Assembly (NCBI RefSeq): GCF_019112525.1
Contig: NZ_CP077800.1
Location: forward strand, 1,302,001 to 1,366,000
Reading direction: 5' to 3'
DNA length: 64,000 nt
DNA from: Modestobacter sp. L9-4
GTDB lineage: Bacteria; Actinomycetota; Actinomycetes; Mycobacteriales; Geodermatophilaceae
A model generated the notes under the pieces. It worked only from the letters and a program-made list of their open reading frames with translations, was not told the DNA's origin and searched no databases. This document shows, piece by piece, positions 32,793 to 41,374 of the stretch (position 1 is its first letter; every line of letters begins with the position of its first letter). The translations under genes and the position numbers were made by a program.

Positions 32793-33953
32793 TCAGTAGG
32801 TCGGGAGCGCCTTGTCGATGCGCGTGGCCCAGGCGGTCACGCCGCCCTGCACGTGCACGGCGTCCTTGAAGCCCGCGGCCTTGACCGCGGCCAGCGCCTC
32901 GGCCGAGCGCACGCCGGTCTTGCAGTGCAGCACGATCGGGCGGTCGTTCGGCAGCTGCGACAGCGCCCGGCCGGAGAGGATCTCGTCCTTCGGGATCAGC
33001 TTCGCGCCCGGGATCGAGACGATCTCGTACTCGTTGGGCTCCCGGACGTCGATCAGCTCGAAGTCCTTGCCGGCGTCCATCATGTCCTTGAGCTCGTCGA
33101 CGGTGATCGTCGAGCCGGCGGCGGCCAGCTGGGCCTCCTCGGACACGACGCCGCAGAAGGCCTCGTAGTCGATGAGGCCGGTGATCGGCTCACCCTCGGG
33201 GTCCTTGCGCACCTTGATCTCGCGGAAGGTCATCTCCAGGGCGTCGTAGACCATCAGCCGGCCCAGCAGCGTGTCGCCGATGCCGGTGATGAGCTTGATC
33301 GCCTCGGTGGCCTGGATGGCACCGACGGTCGCGCACAGCACGCCCAGGACACCGCCCTCGGCGCAGGAGGGCACCATGCCGGGCGGCGGCGGGACCGGGT
33401 AGAGGTCGCGGTAGTTCGGCCCGTGCTCGTTCCAGAAGACCGACACCTGGCCGTCGAACCGGTAGATCGAGCCCCACACGTACGGCTTGTCCAACAGCAC
33501 CGCGGCGTCGTTGACCAGGTACCGGGTGGCGAAGTTGTCGGTGCCGTCCACGATCAGGTCGTACTCGCGGAAGATGTCCAGCACGTTCTCGCTGTCCAGC
33601 CGCGTCTCGTGCAGCCGGACGTCGACGTTCGGGTTGATCTCCTTGATGGAGTCCCGCGCGCTCTCGGCCTTGGACCGGCCGACGTCGGACTGCCCGTGGA
33701 TGATCTGGCGCTGCAGGTTGGACTCGTCGACGGTGTCGAACTCGACGATGCCCAGGGTGCCCACACCGGCCGCGGCCAGGTACATGAGCACGGGCGACCC
33801 GAGTCCGCCGGCGCCGACGGCGAGCACCTTGGCGTTCTTCAGGCGCTTCTGCCCGTCCATCCCGACGTCGGGGATGATCAGGTGGCGGCTGTAGCGGCGG
33901 ACCTCGTCGATCGACAGGTCCGCGGCGGGCTCCACCAGGGGTGGCAACTGCAC
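32793..33953 (-). CDS. moeZ: MoeZ/MoeB-type adenylyltransferase-sulfurtransferase
   Basis: The 386-residue protein combines a ThiF/MoeB domain (VLAVGAGGLGSPVLMYLAAA, DGTDNFATRYLVND, and the VPSCAEGGVLGVLCA cysteine region) with a C-terminal rhodanese domain whose active-site Cys is in LHCKTGVRSAEAL. It adenylates the C-terminal Gly-Gly of small sulfur carriers and transfers sulfur, for molybdopterin, thiamine or cysteine biosynthesis. The GTG at 33951-33953 has GAGGAG 7 nt upstream. In mycobacteria moeZ lies next to the DUF3152 gene; here a GH31 gene separates them. Confidence 0.95.
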   Translation of the reverse strand: MQLPPLVEPAADLSIDEVRRYSRHLIIPDVGMDGQKRLKNAKVLAVGAGGLGSPVLMYLAAAGVGTLGIVEFDTVDESNLQRQIIHGQSDVGRSKAESARDSIKEINPNVDVRLHETRLDSENVLDIFREYDLIVDGTDNFATRYLVNDAAVLLDKPYVWGSIYRFDGQVSVFWNEHGPNYRDLYPVPPPPGMVPSCAEGGVLGVLCATVGAIQATEAIKLITGIGDTLLGRLMVYDALEMTFREIKVRKDPEGEPITGLIDYEAFCGVVSEEAQLAAAGSTITVDELKDMMDAGKDFELIDVREPNEYEIVSIPGAKLIPKDEILSGRALSQLPNDRPIVLHCKTGVRSAEALAAVKAAGFKDAVHVQGGVTAWATRIDKALPTY

Positions 33954-34081
33954 GGCGCGCTCCTCACACTGCTGCGGTGACAGGGCTGACCGGCTCCAGA
34001 GGCCGGGGTCCTGGACTGCGCAACAGCGTGACACGTGGCCGTGATTCCCCGGGCGGGCAGGCTCGCACCGCCCGGGGTCAC

Positions 34082-34146
34082 GTGGGTCCGCCCGTGGTCG
34101 GACGGACCCACGACCGGCGGGCCGATGTCCCCGGCCCGCCGGTCGT
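34082..34146 (-). terminator. Tandem hairpin terminators after the GH31 gene
   Basis: Two adjacent perfect inverted repeats lie downstream of the stop at 34156. A 14-bp stem (34133-34146 with 34110-34123, 9-nt loop) comes first. A 9-bp stem (34103-34111 with 34082-34090) sharing 2 nt with it follows. Confidence 0.8.
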
Positions 34147-34155
34147 GAGAACCCG

Positions 34156-37100
34156 TCAGCGATAGGCGATCTCCATCGGGTGGGTGACCGGTCGCTTGGG
34201 CGTGGTGACCGTGAGCACGTGGGTCGTCGCGTCGAACGTCCACGTGTTCGGGGCCATCGTGGCGCCGTTGAGCATCACCGAGGTCGGCTGGTGCGCGTCG
34301 AGGAAGCGCACGGTGACCGCCCGCTCCGTCACCGCACCGGTGTACCGGCCCTGCGGCGCCGACACGTGGACGATCGACCGCTTGCCGTCGACCGACGAGC
34401 GGATCGCGGTGGTCCGGCTCTGCGTGCGGTCGTCGGTGGTGCCGTCGTCCTCGAACAGCTGGAACTCCGCCTTGGCCTTCGCCGCGTCGGTCATCGACCC
34501 GACCGTGACGGTCAGCTCGGTGAGCGGGTTCTGCGCGTCGTTGGCGACGTCGTTGGTCCGGGTGGCCACGATGCCCCCGGACTTCACGAACACCGGCATC
34601 GTGTCCAGCCCGGAGACCACGTCGGCGGTGGTGCCACCGGCGTAGGTCTTGCCCGTGAACCAGTCGGTCCACGTGCTGTTCGGCGGGAACCAGACCCGCG
34701 TGGTGGCCGTCGTACCCGGCTTCACCACCGGCGCCACGAGGACGTCGGAGCCGTACAGGTACTCGGTGCCGGCGGTCGCGTAGGCCTCCTGCTCCCCCGG
34801 GTACTGCAGGTAGGGCGCACGGACGACGGGGACGCCGGTGGTCTCCGCCTGCCGGGCCAGCGTGTACGTGTAGGGCACGAGGGCCTCACGCAGACGCAGG
34901 GCGTCGGCGGCGGACTCGCCACCGGCACCCGGGTACTGCCAGGGCAGCCGGTCGCCGTGGTTGCTGTGAAGCCGGTCGATGGGCTGGAAGGTGCCGAACT
35001 GCACCCACCGGGCGTACAGGTCGTCGGGCAGCTTGTCCGTCGTCTGGCCGTCGACGGTCTCGGAGCCCTTCAGCCCGTACTGACCCCCGTTGTGCCCACC
35101 GATGTCGTGGCTGATCGGCGACAGGCCCGTGGCAGCGGACTGCCCGGACGTGAAGCCGACCTCGGCGGCGAGCATGTCCCAGGTGGACGTCGTGTCACCG
35201 GTGAAGGGCAGCGTGGTGCGCTTGTCCGCCCAGGGACCGGTGGGCAGCGGCGTCGCGTTGCCGTAGCCGCCGGCCTGCAGCGAGCCGAAGGCGCGGGAGA
35301 AGGCGAACCCGCGGCCGAGCCGGGAGTCGCTGTAGTCGGCGTAGGCCTGGTTGATCCACGCGTCACCGGTGACGCCCTCGAGGTTGGACTCGCTGGAGTC
35401 GCAGCACCAGTCGAGCCACCAGACGTCGGGGCCGGCTGCCTGCATCTGGTCGTGCAGCTGCAGGTAGGCCTTGAGCTGGTCGGGGTCGCCGAAGTCGAAC
35501 GTGTAGCAGACCTGGGCACCGCCGGAGCAGCCGCTGGTGCGCTTGGTCAGCTTGTTCTTCGACGTGGCCAGGGCCTGGGCCAGCTGCGGGTCCTTCGCGT
35601 CGATGCTCGGGTGCACGTTCAGGCTGGTGTGCAGCCCCTGCGCCTTCGCCCAGTCGAAGAAGCCCTTGGGGTCGGGGAACTTGACCTGGTCGAACTCCCA
35701 GCCGTTCCAGGTGTTGACGGCCTTGAAGTCGGTGTCGACGACGAGGGAGTCCAGCGGCACGTTGTTGGCCCGGAACGCCGGCAGGACCTTGTCCTGGAAG
35801 TCGGCCGCGGTGCGGTCGAGGTACTCGGAGTACCAGACGCCGTAGGTCCAGCGCGGCAGCAGCATCGACGGCCCGGTCAGGGTCGCGAGCTCACCCAGTG
35901 CCTTCTGGTAGTCCTGGCCGTAGCCGAAGACGTAGCCGTCCTGGTAGCCGCCGGCACCGTGCGTGGGGCGCGGGGTGGTCTTCCGGGTCGCCTGGTCGTA
36001 GAGGGCCGAGGTCGTGTCGTCCAGCAGCGACCACCCGTCCTGGTAGAGCAGGCCGGGGTTGAGGGTCGGGTTGCCGTTGCGCCCGTCGATGCCGTCCAGG
36101 CTGCGGCGGTAGCCACCGAGGGCGGCGTGCGGCGCGAGCAGCGGTGCCGTGGTGGCGGTCACCGCGACGGTGTCGAGGTTGGCGCCGCAGCCGGAGCCCG
36201 CCGGGCAGCTGAGCCGGACGTCGTTGTCGCCGGCGGCCAGCACGACGGGCGTGCTGAGCGTCCGCCAGCTGTCCCAGCTGCTGGTCGGGGGCAGCGCGAC
36301 GGGCGTCGCCGGGCCGGTGCCGGCCTGGACCGTCACCGAACCGGCCGTGGCCAGGGCGTCGGCGTAGCGGAGCTGCAGGGCGTAGGTGCCGGCCTTCGGC
36401 ACCCCGACGACGTGCACGGTCTCGGCCGCGCCGCTGACGTCGAGGCCGGCGGTGAAGCCGGTGCCCGAGTACCCGTTGTGGTCGGCGGCCGGGCGGGCGC
36501 CGGCGGACAGTGCGCCGGACTCGGCCTCGCAGATCGTGCCGAAGGCGCAGTCCGCGGCCGCCGTCCCGGCCGGCGTGCCCAGGCCGGAGCCGATGGGGCC
36601 GACCGTGAGGCTGTCGACGTTCACGTTGCCGGCGTCGGAGTCCGTCCGGAGGAGGCTCACCTGGTTGGTGCCGGCGGCGAGGTGGACCCGCACCGAGGCG
36701 GTGCCCCAGGTGTCCCAGCTGCCGGTGGAGGGCAGGGCGAACGGGGTGGTCGCGCCGCCGGTGACGGCGACGGAGACCCCGGTGGCCTCGGCGAAGCCGC
36801 GGGCGTACCGGGCGGTGAGGTCGTAGTCGCCCGCGGCGGGCGCGTCGACGGAGAAGGTGGCGGAGTCGCCCACGCCCTCGTAGCCGGCGGCGAAGCCCCG
36901 GCCGGTGTAACCGGAGTGGTCGGTGGCCGTGTGCATCCGGCCCGAGAGCGCCAGGTCCTCGGCCTCGCAGAGGGCGTCGAAGTCGCAGACGACGGTGGCG
37001 GCCGGGTAGGCGGTGCCGGGGGTCACCAGCGCCAGGCTGTCGACGTTGACCTGCCCGGTGTCGGCCGAGCGGTGCGTGAGCGCCAGGGTGTGCTGGCCCG

Positions 37101-37863
37101 CGGTGAGGTCGAGGTCGACCGGCAGGACCGCCCAGGTGTCCCAGTTCCCGGTCGGGGGCAGCGTCAGCTGCCGGGGGGACGCGCCGTCCACGGTGAGCGT
37201 CAGCGTGCGCGCGTCACCGAGCCCGTTGGCGTAGCGGAGGCCGAGCTGGTGCGGGCCGGCCTTCGCGACGGTGGTCGCGAACGACAGCGACGTCGAGGTG
37301 CCCTCGAAGCCGGCGGCGAACCCGGTGCCGGTGTAGCCGGAGTGGTCGGCGGCGACGCCCACGCTGTCGAGCGTGAGGTCCTCGGCCTCGCAGAGGACGC
37401 CGACGTCGCAGGAGGCGAGCTCCTTGCCCGCCCACGGGGCGCCGGTCACGTCCTGCTTGCCAGTGCGGAGCTGGATCGTGAGGTTGTCGTCGGTGAACCG
37501 GCCGGAGCCGACCTTGTAGCGGAGCGTCATCGCCCCGGTGTCCAGGGTCATCCAGCCGTCCTTGGTGACCTTGCGGACGGCGGTCTGCTGGAAGCTGTTC
37601 CGGCCGATGGCGTTGAAGGTGGGCGCGTCGATGAAGCGCGAGTCACCGGCGAACTCGGTGCGCACCAGCGTCGGGGACAGGATCTCGAACCGGGCCTGGC
37701 CGGAGACCACCGAGATGGGCGTGACCGGCCGGGGCGTGGGGGCCGCGGTGGCGGCCGGGGCGGGGGCGAACGTGACGACGACGCCCGCTGCGACCAGCGC
37801 TGCGGGGACCGCGGCGAGCCGTCGCCACCGGTGGCGGCGCCGGGTGGGGGTGGAGGACTCCAT
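34156..37863 (-). CDS. Secreted GH31-family glycosidase with three carbohydrate-binding modules
   Basis: The 1235-residue protein has a twin-Arg-rich N-region and signal peptide (RRLAAVPAALVAAGVVV, cleavage near residue 41). The start of the GH31 N-terminal beta domain follows (about 48-150). Three CBM35/CBM6-like modules come next (about 150-285, 288-420, 436-570), each opening with a Cys-x5/6-CEAE pattern. The chain then returns to GH31: LGGYRRSLDG, PRWTYGVWYSEYLDR, the nucleophile in VWWLDWCCD near 815, FTGDTTSTWDML near 886, and a C-terminal beta domain. It likely cleaves alpha-glycosidic bonds outside the cell; the exact substrate is unknown. ATG 37861-37863 follows AGAGAGG. Confidence 0.9.
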   Translation of the reverse strand: MESSTPTRRRHRWRRLAAVPAALVAAGVVVTFAPAPAATAAPTPRPVTPISVVSGQARFEILSPTLVRTEFAGDSRFIDAPTFNAIGRNSFQQTAVRKVTKDGWMTLDTGAMTLRYKVGSGRFTDDNLTIQLRTGKQDVTGAPWAGKELASCDVGVLCEAEDLTLDSVGVAADHSGYTGTGFAAGFEGTSTSLSFATTVAKAGPHQLGLRYANGLGDARTLTLTVDGASPRQLTLPPTGNWDTWAVLPVDLDLTAGQHTLALTHRSADTGQVNVDSLALVTPGTAYPAATVVCDFDALCEAEDLALSGRMHTATDHSGYTGRGFAAGYEGVGDSATFSVDAPAAGDYDLTARYARGFAEATGVSVAVTGGATTPFALPSTGSWDTWGTASVRVHLAAGTNQVSLLRTDSDAGNVNVDSLTVGPIGSGLGTPAGTAAADCAFGTICEAESGALSAGARPAADHNGYSGTGFTAGLDVSGAAETVHVVGVPKAGTYALQLRYADALATAGSVTVQAGTGPATPVALPPTSSWDSWRTLSTPVVLAAGDNDVRLSCPAGSGCGANLDTVAVTATTAPLLAPHAALGGYRRSLDGIDGRNGNPTLNPGLLYQDGWSLLDDTTSALYDQATRKTTPRPTHGAGGYQDGYVFGYGQDYQKALGELATLTGPSMLLPRWTYGVWYSEYLDRTAADFQDKVLPAFRANNVPLDSLVVDTDFKAVNTWNGWEFDQVKFPDPKGFFDWAKAQGLHTSLNVHPSIDAKDPQLAQALATSKNKLTKRTSGCSGGAQVCYTFDFGDPDQLKAYLQLHDQMQAAGPDVWWLDWCCDSSESNLEGVTGDAWINQAYADYSDSRLGRGFAFSRAFGSLQAGGYGNATPLPTGPWADKRTTLPFTGDTTSTWDMLAAEVGFTSGQSAATGLSPISHDIGGHNGGQYGLKGSETVDGQTTDKLPDDLYARWVQFGTFQPIDRLHSNHGDRLPWQYPGAGGESAADALRLREALVPYTYTLARQAETTGVPVVRAPYLQYPGEQEAYATAGTEYLYGSDVLVAPVVKPGTTATTRVWFPPNSTWTDWFTGKTYAGGTTADVVSGLDTMPVFVKSGGIVATRTNDVANDAQNPLTELTVTVGSMTDAAKAKAEFQLFEDDGTTDDRTQSRTTAIRSSVDGKRSIVHVSAPQGRYTGAVTERAVTVRFLDAHQPTSVMLNGATMAPNTWTFDATTHVLTVTTPKRPVTHPMEIAYR

Positions 37864-37867
37864 GTGC

Positions 37868-38024
37868 GACAACCTCTCTGTTGTCTCGTGCCTGGCGCGC
37901 CCCCGCGGCGACGGCACTGCCGCCTGCCCCGGTCGCGGACGCGCGGGTCGCCGCCCCTGCCGGTGATTGGCAGGAGCAACGATCTCCCTGGGTGGATCCT
38001 GTGGTTGTCATCACAGGTTGTCAA
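37868..38024 (-). promoter_or_regulatory. GH31 promoter with repeated GACAAC operator-like motifs
   Basis: On the minus strand TTGACA (38019-38024) and CAGGAT (37996-38001) are spaced by exactly 17 nt. The word GACAAC occurs as two direct repeats in the promoter (one overlapping the -35, one in the spacer) and again as the inverted pair GACAAC-N6-GTTGTC (37868-37885) just before the ATG. This suggests a sugar-responsive regulator site, but no regulator gene is adjacent. Nothing else is seen in the 231-nt gap to the DUF3152 gene. Confidence 0.65.
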
Positions 38025-38094
38025 CGGTCGTGAGCAGATGCGTGACGGACGATCTCGATCCGCTGGATCCCGCCGCCAGGGTGGCGGCCGCGCG

Positions 38095-39129
38095 CTAGGG
38101 GAACGGCCAGGCGTTCTTCGCGCACCCCTGCAGACCGAGCGTCTGCTGCTGCATCACCGGGGCGGGCAGACCCGGGCCCGGGCACTGCTCGTGGCCGTGC
38201 CCCAGGGCGTGGCCGACCTCGTGGTTGACCACGTAGAGCCGGTAGGTGGCGATGTCGCCGTCGTAGTCCGGGACGGCGGTCTCCCAGCGGGCCAGGTTGA
38301 TCACCGCGCGCTCGCCGTACCGGCAGGAGGTGTAGCCACCGGTGCCGACACCGGGGCAGTAGGTCTCCATGCTGCCGGGGCTGACCAGGCTGACCCGGAA
38401 GTCGTAGTCACCGGACGCCGCCTCCGCGGCGCCGACCCGCTGGAAGGACAGCTGACCGCCCGAGCCCCAGGAGCGGGCGTCGCCCAGGGTGGCGGTGACC
38501 GCCTCGGCGAACTGGGCGCCGTCGACGCCGATGCCGTCCTCGACCTCCACGACGAACCGCTCCAGCGGACCGGTGCCGGAGACCGCCGAGGTGCCGTCGA
38601 CGACGCTCAGCGTCCCGGCACCCTTCTCCACGTAGGTGGCCGGCGCCGGGGGCGGCAGCTGGGTCGGTGACCCCTCCCCCTGCGCGTCGGGCACCGGCGC
38701 CCCGCTGTCGCCGGCGGGCCCGCCTGCCGGGCTGGACACGGCGGCGGGCGCGGCCTCCGGCGGCGCACCGCCCGGGTCGCCGGCCCCGCGGCCGCCGATC
38801 ATGTCCACCAGGACGACGACGGTGGCCACGACCAGCAGCGGGAGGGCGTAGGCGCGCCACCCGTGCCGGCGCACGAACCGGCGCAGCCGTCCTCGCGCGG
38901 GCGGGCCGGCGTGCCGTCGCGGCACCGGGGCGGGACCGGGACGCAGCGGGTCCCGGCGCGCGACCAGCGGACCGGTCACCGGCCCCGGGGCGCGGCGGGG
39001 GCCCCGGTCCTCCGGCGGCACGGGGAGCTGCGGCCGACGTCCCGGAGCGTGCGCCCCGTCGGCCGGACGGCGTCCCGGTCCGGGCTGCCCGCCGGGTCCC
39101 CGGTCGGCGTGCGGCCCGGGGCTGGTCAC
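38095..39129 (-). CDS. DUF3152 membrane-anchored putative metalloprotease
   Basis: The 344-residue protein has a Pro/Arg-rich cytoplasmic N-terminus and one membrane helix (ALPLLVVATVVVLVDMI, near residue 110). A Pro/Ala linker and a C-terminal DUF3152 domain with HEVGHALGHGHEQC follow. That HExxHxxGxxH-type motif is the zinc signature of metzincin-like proteases, although activity of this family is not established. Several Cys in the secreted domain may form disulfides. GTG 39127-39129 is chosen over an upstream in-frame start that overlaps the spacer before the hydrolase gene. It corresponds to Rv3207c by position. Confidence 0.87.
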   Translation of the reverse strand: MTSPGPHADRGPGGQPGPGRRPADGAHAPGRRPQLPVPPEDRGPRRAPGPVTGPLVARRDPLRPGPAPVPRRHAGPPARGRLRRFVRRHGWRAYALPLLVVATVVVLVDMIGGRGAGDPGGAPPEAAPAAVSSPAGGPAGDSGAPVPDAQGEGSPTQLPPPAPATYVEKGAGTLSVVDGTSAVSGTGPLERFVVEVEDGIGVDGAQFAEAVTATLGDARSWGSGGQLSFQRVGAAEAASGDYDFRVSLVSPGSMETYCPGVGTGGYTSCRYGERAVINLARWETAVPDYDGDIATYRLYVVNHEVGHALGHGHEQCPGPGLPAPVMQQQTLGLQGCAKNAWPFP

Positions 39130-39190
39130 GGCCGCAAGGCTCTCACGGTCCCCTGTCCGCGCGGCGGACCTGCGCCGGGTGTGCCCGGGC

Positions 39191-40237
39191 TCAGGCCTGC
39201 CCGGCGGCGGACCGGTCGGCACCACGCGGGGACCGGCGGGCAGCGACGTCCTCCGCGAGCGCCAGCACCGCCCGCGCAGTGGGCTCGGGCGCCTCCAGCA
39301 TCGCCAGGTGGCCGACCCCGGCCTGCACCTGCAGCCGGGAGTCGGGCAGGACGCCGGCCAGCCGCGGGGCCAGCCGGGGGTCGACGAGCCGGTCGCGGTC
39401 GCCCCAGACGACCAGCGAGGGCGCCCGCACGCCGGCCGCCAGCCGCCAGGCGTTGGCCCGGCCGACCCGCAGGTAGGACGTCATCAGCCCGCGGAGGCTG
39501 CGGGTGAGCGCCTGCCCCGCCCACGGCTGCTCGTCCCGGCGGCGGGCCTCCTCGACCGCCTCGGCGACCCGCTCGGGCGGCACCCGCGACGGGTCGCCGA
39601 AGCACACCTGCAGCAGCCCGCGGACCCGCTGCTCGGGACTGACCGCGGCCAGCCGGCGGGAGGCCAGGGCGGGGACGCCGGGCAGCAGGACCAGCGCGAC
39701 CGCCCGGTCCAGCGCCGCCGGCACCCGGTAGACCGGCATCGCGGCGGAGACCAGGGTGAGGGTGGCGACGAGGTCGGGCCGGCGTGCGGCGACGAGCACG
39801 GTCACCAGGCCGCCGAGGGAGTTGCCGGCCAGGTGCACCGGATCGCCCTGCCCGGGGCCGGGCCGGGCGACGATCCACTCCAGGACGTCGACGACGGCCT
39901 GCACGTGCCCCTGGACCGAGTAGCGCCGCGGTGGCGGCGACTGACCGAAGCCGGGGAGGTCCAGCGCCCAGCCGTCGAAGCGGACGGCGAGCAGGCCGGC
40001 GAAGTCGGTCCAGTTCGTGGCCGCACCGCCCAGGCCGTGGACGTACAGCGCACGCTCGCGCGGGGCGTCGGCGGGCGGGTCGGCGTCCGGTGCGCCGTCG
40101 GCCGGCACCGGTCCGCGCCAGGGCGTGTGCCGCACGAGGACCTCGCCGTCGGTGACCGGCACCATGGCGCCGGGCCACGGCGGGAGGTGCGCGCCGAGCC
40201 GGGGCAGCGGGACGTCGGAGAGCCGGGCGTCGGTCAC
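39191..40237 (-). CDS. Alpha/beta hydrolase (serine nucleophile)
   Basis: The 348-residue protein shows LYVHGLGGAATNW, the nucleophile elbow HLAGNSLGGLVTV with Ser, the acid segment VVWGDRDRLVDPRL and the catalytic His in QAGVGHLAMLEAP. It is a soluble esterase or lipase-like hydrolase with unknown substrate. GTG 40235-40237 follows TACCGT by 7 nt, so the mRNA is probably leaderless. It is divergent from a TetR gene across 83 nt, which may contain the shared control site. A LipV-like hydrolase occurs in the mycobacterial version of this region. Confidence 0.88.
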   Translation of the reverse strand: MTDARLSDVPLPRLGAHLPPWPGAMVPVTDGEVLVRHTPWRGPVPADGAPDADPPADAPRERALYVHGLGGAATNWTDFAGLLAVRFDGWALDLPGFGQSPPPRRYSVQGHVQAVVDVLEWIVARPGPGQGDPVHLAGNSLGGLVTVLVAARRPDLVATLTLVSAAMPVYRVPAALDRAVALVLLPGVPALASRRLAAVSPEQRVRGLLQVCFGDPSRVPPERVAEAVEEARRRDEQPWAGQALTRSLRGLMTSYLRVGRANAWRLAAGVRAPSLVVWGDRDRLVDPRLAPRLAGVLPDSRLQVQAGVGHLAMLEAPEPTARAVLALAEDVAARRSPRGADRSAAGQA

Positions 40238-40320
40238 GCCCCCGACGGTAGGACACCGCCGCGGCGACCACCGCTGCACCGCCGCCGGGAGCCGGGCCCG
40301 CCGGTAGCATCGCGCTCGCC

Positions 40321-40965
40321 ATGCAGCCCAGCCGACCCGTGACCGCAGCGCCGGCGCCGCGCCGCGCCGTCCGCCTCCCCCGGGACGCCCGGCGAGTGCA
40401 GCTGCTGCGCGCCGCGCAGGACGTCTTCGTCGCCCAGGGCTTCCACGCCGCGGCGATGGACGACATCGCCGTCCGCGCCGGGGTGAGCAAGCCGGTGCTC
40501 TACCAGCACTTCCCCGGCAAGCGGGAGCTGTACCTGGCGCTGCTGGAGGAGCAGGTCGACGAGCTCACCGAGCGGGTGCGCCAGGCGATGGCCGCCACCG
40601 AGGACAACCGGGCGCGCGTCGACGCCGCGGTGGGCGCCTACTTCGACTTCATCGACGCCGACGGCGAGGCGTTCCGGCTGGTGTTCGAGTCCGACCTGCG
40701 CAACGACGCCGAGGTGCGCCGCGTCGTCGACCGCGGGTCGCGGGCCAGCATCGAGGCGATCGCGGAGGTGATCGCCGAGGACACCGGTACCGACCGCGAG
40801 CGGGCGCTGCTGCTGTCGGCGGGGCTCACCGGGCTGGCCGAGACCAGCGCGCGCTGGTGGCTGGCCGGCAAGGGCACGGTGTCCCGCGACGAGGCCGTGG
40901 CGCTGATGTCGGCGCTGGCCTGGCGCGGCATCTCCGGCTTCCCCCGCCGCGACGACGCCGACTGA
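40321..40965 (+). CDS. TetR-family transcriptional regulator (Rv3208-like by position)
   Basis: The 214-residue protein has a TetR helix-turn-helix: RVQLLRAAQDVFVAQGFHAA, MDDIAVRAGVSKPVLYQHFP, GKRELYLALL. A helical C-terminal domain rich in charged residues follows. Ligand and targets are unknown. Likely targets are itself and the divergent hydrolase gene. A TAGCAT hexamer lies upstream of the ATG with a 9-nt gap. The DUF3107 gene follows downstream with its own promoter-like sequence. Confidence 0.9.
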   Translation: MQPSRPVTAAPAPRRAVRLPRDARRVQLLRAAQDVFVAQGFHAAAMDDIAVRAGVSKPVLYQHFPGKRELYLALLEEQVDELTERVRQAMAATEDNRARVDAAVGAYFDFIDADGEAFRLVFESDLRNDAEVRRVVDRGSRASIEAIAEVIAEDTGTDRERALLLSAGLTGLAETSARWWLAGKGTVSRDEAVALMSALAWRGISGFPRRDDAD

Positions 40966-41074
40966 GCCCGCGGGCGCCGTCCGTTCGCTGTCGGCGCACC
41001 CTTCGGACCGGCTCGCCGTGCGGGCCTGGACTAGCGTGGGTGACCAGCAGTCCGACCAGAGGAGGCATCCAGCA

Positions 41075-41302
41075 GTGGAAGTGAAGATCGGTGTCCAACA
41101 CTCCCCGCGCGAGCTGGTCATCGACAGCCCCAAGACGCCGGACGAGATCGCGGCCGAGGTGTCCGCGGCCATGACCGCCAAGGACGGCTTGCTCACGCTG
41201 GTCGACGAGCGCGGTCGCCGGGTCGTCGTCCCGACCGACCGGATCGCCTATGTGGAGATCGCCGAGGCGGACTCCCGCCGGGTGGGCTTCATCGCCGGCT
41301 GA
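41075..41302 (+). CDS. DUF3107 small protein (TB9.4-like)
   Basis: The 75-residue protein (VEVKIGVQHSPRELVIDS to the end IAEADSRRVGFIAG) matches DUF3107, a short actinobacterial family represented in M. tuberculosis by Rv3208A/TB9.4. The GTG at 41075 has AGAGGAGG 9 nt upstream. TAGCGT near 41031 may be its -10. Function is unknown; some members are annotated as ATP-binding. It keeps its conserved neighbours, the TetR gene upstream and the ferritin-like gene downstream and convergent. Confidence 0.92.
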   Translation: MEVKIGVQHSPRELVIDSPKTPDEIAAEVSAAMTAKDGLLTLVDERGRRVVVPTDRIAYVEIAEADSRRVGFIAG

Positions 41303-41307
41303 ACGAC

Positions 41308-41367
41308 GTCCCGGTGCTCGTGCACCGGGACCGGACAGGGCGTCACCGCACCGCGGTGGCGCCCTGT
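41308..41367. terminator. Two bidirectional hairpins between DUF3107 and ferritin-like genes
   Basis: A perfect 10-bp stem with a 4-nt loop (41308-41317 with 41322-41331) is followed by a longer stem (41335-41342 with 41360-41367, extended inward by CACCG/CGGTG). Together they fill the 72-nt convergent gap. Confidence 0.8.
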
Positions 41368-41374
41368 CGCCGTC

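Noticed and set aside
34180..38670. A 1496-codon plus-strand frame opposite the GH31 gene
   Set aside because: It spans the GH31 promoter and signal peptide region and has no recognisable domain; the antisense protein is clearly GH31.
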